Assembly (NCBI GenBank): GCA_947176535.1
Contig: CAMWQU010000015.1
Coordinates: forward strand, 1 to 52,518
Direction of reading: 5' to 3'
DNA: 52,518 bases
Source: an uncultured Prevotellaceae bacterium
Lineage (GTDB): Bacteria > Bacteroidota > Bacteroidia > Bacteroidales > Bacteroidaceae
Notes under the pieces: model-generated
What the model was told of the DNA's origin: nothing
Databases searched by the model: none
What the model saw: only the letters and a program-made list of their open reading frames with translations
Shown here: piece by piece, positions 7,032 to 15,912 of the stretch
How positions within the stretch are numbered: the first letter of the stretch is position 1
Layout: the number at the start of each line of letters is the position of its first letter
Translations under genes and position numbers: made by a program

Positions 7032-8322
7032 GATCCTTTCCTATGTCCCGTCGATAATACTTTCCTTCGAACTGTATGGCCTCGGCACCGCTCATGCTCT
7101 TTTCCAAAGCCTCGGACTGCGTGAGACCGTAATTGCAGACAGCCAACACACGGCCGCCGCTGGTCACCAATTGTCCGTCACGCAAAGCCGTTCCCGCATG
7201 GAAAAGCACGCTTTCGCCTGCCCCGTCGAGGCCGGTCATGCTTTTCCCTTTCTCGTACTGTTCGGGATAACCTCCGCTCACAAGCATGACGCAGACGGCA
7301 TGACGTTCGTCAAACGCGATTGCGCGCTGCCCGAGCGTCTGCGTGGCCACACCTTCCAACAAATCCACAAGGTCGCTCTTCAGACGAAGCATCACGGTCT
7401 CCGTCTCCGGATCGCCCATGCGGCAGTTATATTCTATCACTTTGGGATTACCGATACCGTCTTCCGAGGGTGTATTGATAAGACCGAAGAAAATAAAGCC
7501 TTTATAGTCGATGCCCTCCTGAGCCAGACCCTCGACCGTGGGACGGATGATGCGGTCTTCCACACGCTGCATCCACTCCTTCGTGGCAAAGGGAACCGGC
7601 GAGACACTTCCCATACCTCCCGTATTCAGTCCCGTATCTCCCTCGCCGATACGCTTGTAGTCTTTGGCCTCAGGCAGGATTTTGTAGTCGCGACCATCCG
7701 TCAGAACAAATACCGAGCACTCGATACCGCTCAGGAACTCCTCGATAACCACACGCGACGAGGCTGTGCCGAACATTCCTCCCAACATCTCTTTCAGCTC
7801 AGTCTGCGCCTCCTCAAGGGTGGGAAGAATAAGTACCCCCTTGCCCGCACAAAGTCCGTCGGCCTTTAGAACGTATGGGGACTGTAACGTTTCGAGGAAA
7901 CGAAGTCCGTCCGCAAGATGCTCGCCATCGAACGTCTGATACCGCGCCGTAGGAATGCCATGACGCTGCATGAAACCCTTGGCAAAGTCCTTGCTTCCCT
8001 CCAACTCGGCACCCTGCTTAGACGGCCCGATAACGGGAATATCTTTCAACTGAGCATCATTCCGGAAGAAATCGTAGATACCCTTCACCAAAGGGTCTTC
8101 GGGGCCTACCACCACCATATCCACATTCTTCTCCAGAACAAAGTCCCGGATTGCGTCGAAATCATCGACTTTCATCGCCACATTCTCACAATCTGCTGCG
8201 CCGACTCCGTTTGTTCCGGCATTACCGGGGGCCACATAAAGTTTGGTCAGTCGCGGGCTCTGTGCCAGTTTCCATGCAATGGCATGCTCACGGCCGCCGC
8301 TGCCCAAGAGAAGTATTTTCAT
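7024..8322 (-). CDS. purD: Phosphoribosylamine-glycine ligase
   Basis: PurD joins phosphoribosylamine and glycine with ATP to form GAR, the second step of purine synthesis. The 432-residue product is of normal length and opens with the GARS N-terminal signature '[20 protein letters not shown]'. The ATP-grasp core follows, with '[15 protein letters not shown]', '[18 protein letters not shown]', '[13 protein letters not shown]' and '[12 protein letters not shown]' all intact. The start overlaps the stop of the small upstream gene (ATGA). purF, which makes its substrate phosphoribosylamine, is also in this window at 47.6-49.5 kb on the same strand but in a separate unit. Confidence 0.97.
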   Translation of the reverse strand: MKILLLGSGGREHAIAWKLAQSPRLTKLYVAPGNAGTNGVGAADCENVAMKVDDFDAIRDFVLEKNVDMVVVGPEDPLVKGIYDFFRNDAQLKDIPVIGPSKQGAELEGSKDFAKGFMQRHGIPTARYQTFDGEHLADGLRFLETLQSPYVLKADGLCAGKGVLILPTLEEAQTELKEMLGGMFGTASSRVVIEEFLSGIECSVFVLTDGRDYKILPEAKDYKRIGEGDTGLNTGGMGSVSPVPFATKEWMQRVEDRIIRPTVEGLAQEGIDYKGFIFFGLINTPSEDGIGNPKVIEYNCRMGDPETETVMLRLKSDLVDLLEGVATQTLGQRAIAFDERHAVCVMLVSGGYPEQYEKGKSMTGLDGAGESVLFHAGTALRDGQLVTSGGRVLAVCNYGLTQSEALEKSMSGAEAIQFEGKYYRRDIGKDLA

Positions 8323-8615
8323 AAGTCCAAGTATGTTTGAGTGTTTTTACCGTTACGTGCTTTCTCTGAAAGTTTAGAAGATACATAAGCATGCTGATTG
8401 ATACGCTGAAACTGAGTCAGGAAAGCCATCAACTTCTTAAAACGTTCCTGACGGTCTTCCGGCATCAGTCCATACCGGAACAGCTTCTTGTGATGCTTTA
8501 TCCAGTTCGCCATCGGGCGTTCATCCACCTTATATTTAGATGGACGCCGCTTATTCTCCTCCATAAAGTGCATGATCTTATCGTAATGATTAGACCAGTT
8601 TACATCCATTTTCAT
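8319..8615 (-). CDS. Small protein resembling a single helicase-associated (HA) domain
   Basis: This 98-residue protein has no signal peptide. Its central part (about residues 6-60, '[21 protein letters not shown]' then '[15 protein letters not shown]') follows the pattern of the small helical helicase-associated domain: a W...Y..I start, N-R-P-S turn, NWIKxxKK and G-L/M-x(4)-R. Such stand-alone domains are common in Bacteroidales, and I know of no established function. The basic surface suggests nucleic-acid binding. It ends in an ATGA overlap with purD and begins 27 bases after the peptidase stop, so it is part of the long minus-strand operon. Its C-terminal ~25 residues look disordered. 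Confidence 0.65.
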   Translation of the reverse strand: MKMDVNWSNHYDKIMHFMEENKRRPSKYKVDERPMANWIKHHKKLFRYGLMPEDRQERFKKLMAFLTQFQRINQHAYVSSKLSEKARNGKNTQTYLDL

Positions 8616-8642
8616 AGTATTTTTATTTAAGGTAGTGTTTTA

Positions 8643-10814
8643 TTATTTAAGGTAATCGTCGAAATACCGAGTTATGCGTTCGTGCAAGTGTATCTGGTCC
8701 CGGCCATACATATTGTGTCCGCCACCCGGATAGGTGAAAAGGTCGGGTTGCGTACCGGCATCCTCACAGGCCCGCAAAAACGACAACGTATGTTGCGGCA
8801 CGCACGTGGGGTCGTTGTAACCGAGGATAAGCTGCAAGCGTCCCTTGAGGTTCTTGGCCTTACCCAGCAGGCTGCAACGCTCATACCCTTCGGGATTCTG
8901 TTGCGGCGTGTCCATGTAACGCTCGCCATACATCACCTCGTAGTATTTCCAGTCGATGACAGGGCCGCCGGCCACGCCCACCTTGAACACATCGGGATAA
9001 GAGCACATCAGATTCGTCGTCATGAATCCGCCGAACGACCAGCCATGCACACCCATGCGGTCGGCATCGACATAGGGCAACGACTGCAGGAACTTCACGC
9101 CCTCCATCTGGTCGCGCATCTCCTCCTCGCCCAGATGGCGGAATGTAGCCTGCTCAAACGCTCTGCCGCGCCATTCGCTGCCCCGGTTGTCGAGAATGAA
9201 GAGCAGATACCCCTTGCTTGCCATATAAGCCTCCCAGCCGCGCAGACACCAGTGCCAGCGTGCATCCACATTGTGAGCGTGCGGGCCGCCATAGACATAA
9301 ACGATGGTCGGATATTTCTTCGAAGGGTCGAAGCCGACAGGCTTCACCATGCGATAGTAAAGGTCTGTAACTCCGTCGGCAGCCTTGATGCTTCCGGAGG
9401 TGATTTCAGGTATCGCATACCCCTTTTCCTGCCAAGGGTCTGCGGCCGTAAGTATATTCGTCAGGCGATAAGATTCGCGTCCGCGGGCCGAGTGCATGGT
9501 AATCAAATTGACGCTACGCGGCACCGTAGGAGAGGAATACCGGTCGATGAGCATCGTACCGTCCTCACTCAGCGAAGCGTAATGCACGCCCTCCCCTGCC
9601 CCGATGAGCGTAGCACGCCGATGTTTCAGATTCAGGCTATACAGGCAACTGGTGCGCGGGTCGATGGCATTGCTCAGATAGATGACACTCTTGTCTTTCG
9701 TATTGAATCCCACAAACGTCTGCACCTCAAACGTTCCCTGCGTCAGTTGTTCGGTTTTTCCGGTCTTTACGTCAAGCAGATAGAGATGATTATACCCGTC
9801 TCGGCGGCTCTGCATGATGGCTTTTGTCGCGTCCCATGGCAGGAATTTCAGTCCATTCATCGGCTCCACATACTTGTCATGCGTCTCCCGGAGCAACTCT
9901 TTTTCCATCTTTCCCGTTTCCGTATCATAGGCCACTAAACGCATATCGTTCTGGTCGCGGTTAAGTTCGAACACATAGATTCGTTTTCCGTCGGGTGCCC
10001 ACGTAAGATTCGTATGATAGTCGTCGGGCGCACCCACCAACTGAAGCCAGACCGTGCGGCGGCCTTTCACATCGTAAATGCCCACCTTCACCTGATGGCT
10101 CGTCTCTCCGGCCATAGGATACTTGTCCATGGTGACGGCGGCGATACGCTTCGAAATATCGACCTGCGGATAACCGGCCACCATACTCTGATCCATGCGG
10201 TAGAACGCCAGTTTCTCGCCATCGGGGCTCCAGAAAGTACCTTTCGTAATGCCGAACTCGTCGCGATGCACACTACGGCCGTAGACAATGTCGTCCGAAC
10301 CATCGGTAGACCCGTCGGTGCTTATCTGCAAAATTTCGCCGTCGGCGGTCGCCACATACAAGTTCCCCGCAACGGTGTAGGCAAGGTTCTTTGACTTTAG
10401 AGTAAAATCCTGATTACCTGCTCCGTTAGGTATATTCTGTTGCCAAATTACTTTACCCTCTTTCCAATCAATCTGCATGCGCCGGTTACCCGTCTTTAGC
10501 TGAGCAATCGTCTGCTTCCCATAAGGCAGCAGAATGTTGTGTCCGCTGCGCACCACGGTCTCTCCGGCAATCTCGTTCAGGCGTTCCACGGTGACGATGC
10601 TCTTGCCCGTCAGCAGTTCCTTCACTTCGTTGGCAAGGGTTTCCACGGGCACATTGCCCCACCATGCCGTATATCGGTTTTCGGGTTGCAGGTTGTACCA
10701 GTTTGAACCTGCCGGCATCACGTCCTCCAGCGTCAGCAAACGCTTCTCTCCGCTCTCCTGCGCTTTCAGCATACCGCACATAAGCAACAACGCTACGAAT
10801 AACTTAATCTTCAT
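8643..10814 (-). CDS. Dipeptidyl peptidase IV-like serine peptidase (S9 family), exported
   Basis: This 723-residue peptidase has a signal peptide (MKIKLFVALLLMCGMLKA), a DPP-IV-type beta-propeller N-terminal domain and a C-terminal alpha/beta-hydrolase domain. The triad is visible: Ser593 in GWSFGG, Asp668 in YNDPT and His700 in GGGHNMYG. DPP-IV-like enzymes release X-Pro or X-Ala dipeptides and serve peptide uptake in oral and gut Bacteroidales. I chose the ATG at 10814 because it begins the signal peptide; the frame stays open a further 108 codons upstream only because it runs through the Arg/Asp-rich repeats of the preceding gene. The start lies 11 bases inside the 3' end of that gene. 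Confidence 0.93.
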   Translation of the reverse strand: MKIKLFVALLLMCGMLKAQESGEKRLLTLEDVMPAGSNWYNLQPENRYTAWWGNVPVETLANEVKELLTGKSIVTVERLNEIAGETVVRSGHNILLPYGKQTIAQLKTGNRRMQIDWKEGKVIWQQNIPNGAGNQDFTLKSKNLAYTVAGNLYVATADGEILQISTDGSTDGSDDIVYGRSVHRDEFGITKGTFWSPDGEKLAFYRMDQSMVAGYPQVDISKRIAAVTMDKYPMAGETSHQVKVGIYDVKGRRTVWLQLVGAPDDYHTNLTWAPDGKRIYVFELNRDQNDMRLVAYDTETGKMEKELLRETHDKYVEPMNGLKFLPWDATKAIMQSRRDGYNHLYLLDVKTGKTEQLTQGTFEVQTFVGFNTKDKSVIYLSNAIDPRTSCLYSLNLKHRRATLIGAGEGVHYASLSEDGTMLIDRYSSPTVPRSVNLITMHSARGRESYRLTNILTAADPWQEKGYAIPEITSGSIKAADGVTDLYYRMVKPVGFDPSKKYPTIVYVYGGPHAHNVDARWHWCLRGWEAYMASKGYLLFILDNRGSEWRGRAFEQATFRHLGEEEMRDQMEGVKFLQSLPYVDADRMGVHGWSFGGFMTTNLMCSYPDVFKVGVAGGPVIDWKYYEVMYGERYMDTPQQNPEGYERCSLLGKAKNLKGRLQLILGYNDPTCVPQHTLSFLRACEDAGTQPDLFTYPGGGHNMYGRDQIHLHERITRYFDDYLK

Positions 10815-12372
10815 GTCTATTGCCCTTTCCTTTATTAAAACCTCGTCCGTTACCTTTTCTGAAATCACGGCCTCCCTCGCGGAAGTCACGTTTCTCCTTC
10901 CGGAACCCTCCCGGCTTGCGGTCGTCGCGGTCGAAACGACGTGGACGGTCGCCCCGGTCGAAGGAACGGGAAGAATCATCGCTACGCCCGAAACGTTTCG
11001 GACGCTCGTTTTCGTCACGCTCGAAGCGGCGGGAACGGTCATTCCGGTCACGGCTGAAACGGCGCGGACGGTCGTCCTCCTCCCGATTCTCACGGCGGGG
11101 ACGTCTGAATCGGCTTTCAAACTCCTCGTCCGACTCATCGAACCGCTGCTTCACTGCCCGACGCTCCTTGAAGCGGTGCTTCTGAGCCATCTGCCGGCGG
11201 TCTTCATCGGTCTTGATTTGCTTTCCCTCGCTGCGCAACTCGTTGTAGCGACCGGAAAACATCTGATACTTGCGGAGCTCACATTCCAAGGCTCCGTTAT
11301 AAAGAGGAACTTTCAGCGAAGGCTTCAGTCCGATGGCATCAAAACACTCCTCCCGATAGCTGAGCACCCACGCCTCATTGTCCACAAACTGCTTCTTGAA
11401 CTGCGCACCTATCATCTTGTACAACCCCAGCAGGTCTTCGGGCTTGATGCGCTCGCCGTAGGGCGGATTGGTGACTATCACGGCCGGATTCGCCGGTTGC
11501 GTGAAGTCTGCGAAATCCTGAAAAGCGATGGTGATGTCGCCGGACAGGGCGGCCGCCTTCACATTGCGTTCCGCAATGGCAATGGCTGCGCGGTTGTTGT
11601 CATATCCGTAAACATGATGTTGGAAATCAACTTCCTGCGAATCGTCGTTATAGATTTGCTCGAAGAGTTCGCGGTCAAAGTCCGCCCACTTCTCGAAAGC
11701 ATATCCCTTGCGGAACAGACCCGGAGCCATGTTGCGCGCAATGAGTGTGGCCTCGATGGGCAGCGTGCCGCTTCCGCACATGGGGTCGATGAAGTCGCAC
11801 TGTCCCCGCCATCCCGTCATCAGGATGATACCGGCGGCCAGCACCTCGTTGAGGGGAGCCTCCACAGCCTCCTGCCGGTAGCCACGCCGGTGCAGACTCT
11901 CTCCGCTGCTGTCCAGACTGAGCGTGCAGTCGTATTCCGCGATGTGCATATTCAACTGTATGTCGGGATTCGTCAGCCGGATGTTCGGCCGGTTTCCCGT
12001 CCGCTCGCGGAACTGATCGACGATGGCGTCCTTCACCTTGTAGGCCACGAACTTGGAATGGCGGAACTCCGTCGAATAGACCACGCTATCCACCGCAAAC
12101 GTCTGCTCGTTGCCGAGATACTGCGCCCAGTCGATGGACTTGACGGCCTCATAGACTTCGTCGGCACTCGTGGCGCGGAAGTGTTTGATGGGTTTCAGCA
12201 CGCGGATGGCCGTGCGCAGACAGAAGTTACTGCGGTAGAGCAGTTCCTGATTGCCCGTGTACGACACCATGCGCCGTCCCACCTGTATATTATTGGCCCC
12301 CAGTCGGGTCAGTTCCTCTGCCAATACGTTTTCCAAGCCCTGAAAGGTCTTGGCTATCATTTCAAATTCCAT
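10804..12372 (-). CDS. THUMP-domain 23S rRNA (guanine-N2) methyltransferase, RlmL-like, with RD-rich tail
   Basis: This 522-residue protein resembles the N2-guanine methyltransferase half of RlmL (the enzyme that modifies G2445 of 23S rRNA in E. coli). The N-terminal ~160 residues form a THUMP region ('FEMIAKTFQGLENVLAEEL' onwards). The catalytic domain shows the SAM-binding motif 'FIDPMCGSGTLPIEATLIA' and the NPPY motif 'VTNPPYGERI'. From about residue 415 to the end is a ~105-residue low-complexity tail made of repeated Arg-Arg-Phe, Asp-Arg and Arg-Gly units, which should be disordered and bind RNA. The second (RlmK) half of the E. coli enzyme is absent. The gene lies between epsC and the peptidase in the minus-strand operon. 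Confidence 0.9.
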   Translation of the reverse strand: MEFEMIAKTFQGLENVLAEELTRLGANNIQVGRRMVSYTGNQELLYRSNFCLRTAIRVLKPIKHFRATSADEVYEAVKSIDWAQYLGNEQTFAVDSVVYSTEFRHSKFVAYKVKDAIVDQFRERTGNRPNIRLTNPDIQLNMHIAEYDCTLSLDSSGESLHRRGYRQEAVEAPLNEVLAAGIILMTGWRGQCDFIDPMCGSGTLPIEATLIARNMAPGLFRKGYAFEKWADFDRELFEQIYNDDSQEVDFQHHVYGYDNNRAAIAIAERNVKAAALSGDITIAFQDFADFTQPANPAVIVTNPPYGERIKPEDLLGLYKMIGAQFKKQFVDNEAWVLSYREECFDAIGLKPSLKVPLYNGALECELRKYQMFSGRYNELRSEGKQIKTDEDRRQMAQKHRFKERRAVKQRFDESDEEFESRFRRPRRENREEDDRPRRFSRDRNDRSRRFERDENERPKRFGRSDDSSRSFDRGDRPRRFDRDDRKPGGFRKEKRDFREGGRDFRKGNGRGFNKGKGNRHED

Positions 12373-12396
12373 ATCCTTAATCTACTTGCTACTTAA

Positions 12397-13332
12397 TCAA
12401 TTAAACGAGGTTCTCTTGGCCTGCACGAGGCGTTCTCCCGGTTGGGTACTCTCCGTCACCCAGAGGTTACCGCCAATGACCGTGCCGCGGGCGATGGTGA
12501 TGCGTCCCAGAATGGTGGCGTTGCTGTAAACGATAACGTCGTCTTCCAGTATGGGATGGCGCGGAATGCCCTTGATGGGATGTCCGTTCTCGTCCAGAGG
12601 GAAGCTCTTGGCGCCCAGCGTAACGCCCTGATACAGTTTCACATGATTGCCGATGATGCACGTCGCCCCGATAACCACACCCGTACCGTGGTCTATGGAG
12701 AAGTGGTGACCAATCTGCGCTTCCGGATGAATGTCTATGCCCGTCTCGCTGTGCGCCATCTCCGTAATGATGCGGGGAACGAGTGGCACACCCTGCAAAT
12801 ACAATTCATGCGCAATACGATAGTTCGTGATGGCCTTGACCACCGGATAGCAACTGATAATCTCGCCCCGGCTGGCGGCCGCAGGGTCGCCCGTATAGGT
12901 GGCCTCCACGTCGGTGGCCAGCACGCTGCGCAATTCCGGCAGTTTCGTGATGAACGCCAGAGCGATTTCCTGCGCCCGGTCTACCGGACAGACAGCTTCC
13001 GAACCGGCAGCATCCGCCTTGTCCGCGCCCTCATTCTCGTGCTGCTCGCGGCTGAAGCAAAGCCCGGCCGTCACCTGTTCCGACAACAAGCAGTAGAGTC
13101 GCTCCACGTTTACCCCGATATGGTACTCCAGCGTCTGCGAGTTCAGGTTGGAATTACCGTAGAATCCCGGAAAAAGAATGGCGCGGCACAAATCTATGAT
13201 TTCCCGTAAAGCCGGGCCGGAGGGCAGCGGCGCACCGTCGCGATGCTCATGAAACATGCCCCTCATGGTGTCGCAGTCCGACAGGGCCTGTATGGCCGTC
13301 CCAAGTTGTTGCGTGAGGTCCTTTACACTCAT
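12397..13332 (-). CDS. Serine O-acetyltransferase (EpsC/CysE type)
   Basis: This enzyme acetylates L-serine with acetyl-CoA, the first step of cysteine synthesis. The 311-residue product has the helical N-terminal domain and the C-terminal left-handed beta-helix of hexapeptide repeats. Family motifs are clear: 'GIDIHPEAQIGHHFSIDHGTGVVIGATCIIGNHVKLYQGVTLGAKSF' spans the active-site His and Asp, and 'GVTLGAKSF' precedes a loop and the last helix turns. A Glu/Ala/Asp-rich insertion around residues 95-120 is longer than in E. coli CysE. The start is an ATG whose upstream region holds TATCTTTG at 13362-13369. It is the first gene of the long minus-strand run. Sulfate activation genes are 27 kb away (cysC, cysD, cysN). 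Confidence 0.93.
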   Translation of the reverse strand: MSVKDLTQQLGTAIQALSDCDTMRGMFHEHRDGAPLPSGPALREIIDLCRAILFPGFYGNSNLNSQTLEYHIGVNVERLYCLLSEQVTAGLCFSREQHENEGADKADAAGSEAVCPVDRAQEIALAFITKLPELRSVLATDVEATYTGDPAAASRGEIISCYPVVKAITNYRIAHELYLQGVPLVPRIITEMAHSETGIDIHPEAQIGHHFSIDHGTGVVIGATCIIGNHVKLYQGVTLGAKSFPLDENGHPIKGIPRHPILEDDVIVYSNATILGRITIARGTVIGGNLWVTESTQPGERLVQAKRTSFN

Positions 13333-13361
13333 CTTTCCTGTACAATAAATAGAATACGGGA

Positions 13362-13369
13362 CAAAGATA
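13362..13369 (-). promoter_or_regulatory. -7 element (TATCTTTG) before epsC
   Basis: A perfect -7 box on the minus strand, 29 bases before the epsC ATG. A TTG at 13394-13396 is 24 bases upstream, longer than the usual 19-21, so the -33 assignment is uncertain. This is probably the promoter of the seven-gene minus-strand run. Confidence 0.5.
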
Positions 13370-13441
13370 CGGATTTATTTCGATATAACGAATCAATCGC
13401 CGCAGTTTTTATTTTGCGGGCCTCGCAGGGGCCGGAAATAA

Positions 13442-13521
13442 AAGACGGGCGTCTTACAGCGATAAGACGGGCATCTTGTTCCTGTAAGACGGGCGTCTTT
13501 CGGCCGTAAGACGCCCGTCTT
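13442..13521. repeat. 22-bp-period dyad array 1 (four 14-bp cores)
   Basis: Four 14-base cores start at 13442, 13464, 13486 and 13508, exactly 22 bases apart. Cores 1 and 3 are AAGACGGGCGTCTT, core 2 differs by one base (CATCTT at its end), and core 4 is the exact reverse complement of cores 1 and 3. Each core is itself a dyad, AAGACG-GG-CGTCTT. The 8-base spacers (ACAGCGAT, GTTCCTGT, TCGGCCGT) are unrelated. Cores 3 and 4 with a flanking T/A pair could form a perfect 15-bp stem (13485-13499 with 13508-13522). The array lies between two divergent promoters, so it is not a terminator of a neighbouring gene. Confidence 0.85.
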
Positions 13522-13568
13522 ATTTCGGCGGAATATGGAGGCCGGAGCGTGTTTTGCCCGTGCTTTCC

Positions 13569-13599
13569 TTTGTAATTTACAAATTTATTGCTAACTTCG
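13569..13599 (+). promoter_or_regulatory. Promoter of the coiled-coil protein / EIIC / kduI unit
   Basis: TTTG at 13569-13572 and TAACTTCG at 13592-13599 are separated by 19 bases, a good match to the Bacteroidota -33/-7 pattern. The ATG of the first gene is 25 bases downstream. Confidence 0.5.
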
Positions 13600-13624
13600 C
13601 GGGCGGAAACTAACAGACATTTAT

Positions 13625-14509
13625 ATGAAAACGAAAAGTACACTTATCGCAGCCGCGGCCGTAGTCGCCGCTCTGGTGGGTATCATTGCTTATCTGGCCT
13701 ACCGCACGACCAAGGCCGAAGAGCAGCGGCAGCAGATGGAGGAGCTGCAGGCTCTGGCGGAAATGGACAAACTGGAAATGCAGAACGAGTACGAGGATTT
13801 CGCGCGCCAGTATCAGGAATTGCAGACGCAGATTACCAACGACTCCCTGCTGTCCCAGTTAGAGCAGGAGCAGCAGCGCGTGCTGGAGTTGCAGGAGGAG
13901 CTGAGACAGACGAAGAGCACGAATGCGGCCGAGATACTGCGACTGAAGAAAGAACTGGCCACGCTGCGCGAGATTCTGCGCAACTACGTGATGCAAATCG
14001 ACTCGCTGAACCGGCTCAACGAAGAGCTGAACAAGGAGAACCAAAACCTGCGCGACCGAAACCAGCAGGCCCAGGAACATATCGACAACCTGACCAGTGA
14101 GACGAAGAACCTCACCGAGAAAGTGGCCATCGCCTCGCAGTTGGACGCCACGGGCATTTCGGCCTTCGGCAAGAACAAAAAGGGAAAGGCCACGAAGAAA
14201 ATAAAGGACGTGAAGCGGTTCCAGATTTCGTTCAACATCAGCCGGAACGTCACCGTGCAGACGGGCATCAAGAGCATCTACGTGCGCATCATGACGCCCA
14301 CCAACGAGGTGCTGACGCAGGGCGGTACGTTCCCCTACGAAAACCGCACGCTGGAGTATTCCATCCGCAAGGACATCGAGTACAACGGCGAGGAACAGGC
14401 CGTCACCGTCTACTGGGACGTGGCGCAGACCCTGCTCTCCGGCACCTACCGCGCCGACATCTTTGCCGACGGTAACCGCATCGGCGGCACCACATTCAGC
14501 TTCGAATAA
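13625..14509 (+). CDS. Membrane-anchored long coiled-coil protein, unknown function
   Basis: This 294-residue protein has one N-terminal membrane segment (about residues 7-26, 'LIAAAAVVAALVGIIAYLAY'), then about 140 residues of near-continuous coiled coil rich in Gln, Glu and Leu (residues ~30-175), and a C-terminal globular beta-rich domain of ~100 residues (from 'DVKRFQISFNISRNVTVQTG') ending in Phe-Glu. Proteins of this plan occur in Bacteroidales without a known role; the topology suggests that the coil and the C-terminal domain project into the periplasm. It is followed after 14 bases by the EIIC gene, so it may be co-transcribed, but functional linkage is not evident. Confidence 0.75.
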   Translation: MKTKSTLIAAAAVVAALVGIIAYLAYRTTKAEEQRQQMEELQALAEMDKLEMQNEYEDFARQYQELQTQITNDSLLSQLEQEQQRVLELQEELRQTKSTNAAEILRLKKELATLREILRNYVMQIDSLNRLNEELNKENQNLRDRNQQAQEHIDNLTSETKNLTEKVAIASQLDATGISAFGKNKKGKATKKIKDVKRFQISFNISRNVTVQTGIKSIYVRIMTPTNEVLTQGGTFPYENRTLEYSIRKDIEYNGEEQAVTVYWDVAQTLLSGTYRADIFADGNRIGGTTFSFE

Positions 14510-14523
14510 ACTACGCTATCATC

Positions 14524-15885
14524 ATGGAACAAGTATTTAGTTACATCATCAGTCTGGGGGCATCCGTCATGATGCCCATCCTCTTCACCATCATCGGTCT
14601 GTGCATCGGCATGAAGTTCGGCAAGTCGCTCAAGTCAGGCCTCTACGTGGGCGTCGGTTTCGTCGGTCTGGGCATCGTCACCGCCCTGCTCACCACCAAC
14701 TTCGACAGCCCGCTGAAGACCATATCCGAGCTTTACGACCTGCAACTGAAAGTTTTTGACATGGGTTGGCCCGCCGCTGCCGCCGTGGCTTACGGAACGG
14801 CCGTGGGTGCACTCATCATCCCCATCTGTTTGGGCGTGAACCTGTTGCTGCTGCTTACCAAGTGCACACGCACGGTGAACATCGACCTGTGGAACTATTG
14901 GCACTTCGCTTTCATCGGTGCCGTGGCCTACTTCGTCATGGACGAGAGCCTCTTGTGGGGCTACTTCGCCGCCATCGTGTGCTATATCGTCACACTCATC
15001 ATGGCCGACCTCACGGCGGAACGCTTTCAGGAGCACTACAACCTGCCGGGAATCTCCATTCCGCAGCCTTTCTGTCAGAGTTTCACACTCTTTGCCATCG
15101 GCATCAATTGGCTGCTCGACCGCATTCCGGGTTTCTCCCGCCTCGACATCGACGCCGAGGGGCTGAAAAAGAAGTTCGGCGTGTTGGGCGAACCGCTCGT
15201 ACTGGGTGTCATCGTGGGTGCGCTCATCGGATGGGCCGCACAGCTCGACATCAAGAAGATATTGTTCCTCGGCGTGACGATGGGTGCCGTCATGGAACTC
15301 ATTCCCCGCATCACCGGTCTTTTCATCGAGGGTCTGAAACCCATTGCGGAAAAGACGCAGGAAGTGGCCAAGAAACGCTTCGGCGGCATGAAGGTGCACA
15401 TCGGTATGTCGCCGGCACTCGTCATCGGACATCCGACAACGCTCGTCTGCTCCATCATTCTGATTCCCGCCATTCTGGCCATTGCCGTGTTCCTGCCCGG
15501 CAACCAGTTCCTGCCGCTGGCGTCGCTGGCCGGTATGTTCTACCTCTTCCCCCTCATCCTGCCCTACACGAAAGGTAACGTGGTGAAGAGTCTCATCGTG
15601 GGTCTCGTGGCCCTCATCATCGGTCTCTACTTCGTCACCGACATGGCCTCGGCCTTCACACTGGCCGCCAACGAGGTGTACAAGACCGACCCGACGGCTT
15701 CGGCAGCCCGCATCCCCGAAAGTTTCGAAGGCGGCGCGCTCGACTTTGCCTCTTCGCTGTTCGGCTACGTCATCTACGCTTGCGTCAAGTATCTGCGCGA
15801 AATCGGCATGGGCCTGCTCACCCTCGTTACGCTCGGTATGCTGCTGTGGAACCGCCGCCGCATCGTGGCCGAGGAGAAGAAATAA
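14524..15885 (+). CDS. PTS galactitol-type EIIC membrane component, orphan
   Basis: This 453-residue integral membrane protein matches the EIIC-GAT family (galactitol/GatC type) of the phosphotransferase system: it opens 'MEQVFSYIISLGASVMMPILFTIIGLCIGMKFG' and has about eleven hydrophobic segments over normal family length. In a working PTS this subunit translocates the sugar while EIIB phosphorylates it. No EIIA, EIIB, HPr or EI gene is present in this window, and PTS is rare in Bacteroidales, so this protein may act as a permease without phosphorylation or with partners elsewhere. The exported KduI follows 27 bases downstream, suggesting a role with hexuronate-derived ketosugars. A short cytoplasmic basic tail (NRRRIVAEEKK) ends the protein. 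Confidence 0.88.
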   Translation: MEQVFSYIISLGASVMMPILFTIIGLCIGMKFGKSLKSGLYVGVGFVGLGIVTALLTTNFDSPLKTISELYDLQLKVFDMGWPAAAAVAYGTAVGALIIPICLGVNLLLLLTKCTRTVNIDLWNYWHFAFIGAVAYFVMDESLLWGYFAAIVCYIVTLIMADLTAERFQEHYNLPGISIPQPFCQSFTLFAIGINWLLDRIPGFSRLDIDAEGLKKKFGVLGEPLVLGVIVGALIGWAAQLDIKKILFLGVTMGAVMELIPRITGLFIEGLKPIAEKTQEVAKKRFGGMKVHIGMSPALVIGHPTTLVCSIILIPAILAIAVFLPGNQFLPLASLAGMFYLFPLILPYTKGNVVKSLIVGLVALIIGLYFVTDMASAFTLAANEVYKTDPTASAARIPESFEGGALDFASSLFGYVIYACVKYLREIGMGLLTLVTLGMLLWNRRRIVAEEKK

Positions 15886-15912
15886 CATTCAACACAAAAC
15901 TATAACATCAAG

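Noticed and set aside
10815..11138. Upstream in-frame extension of the DPP-IV-like gene by 108 codons
   Set aside because: The extension lies in the repetitive tail of the preceding gene, and the signal peptide starts at 10814.
10534..12396. A 620-codon open frame on the plus strand opposite the RlmL-like gene
   Set aside because: It is antisense to clear THUMP/methyltransferase and peptidase motifs and is open because of codon bias and the RD-rich repeats. Its translation shows no domain.
13442..13522. Array 1 as a transcription terminator
   Set aside because: Both adjacent genes are transcribed away from it, and there is no T-run.
14635..15888. 417-codon open frame on the minus strand opposite the EIIC gene
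   Set aside because: Composition is His/Glu/Gln-rich without any motif; a shadow of a membrane protein gene read backwards.
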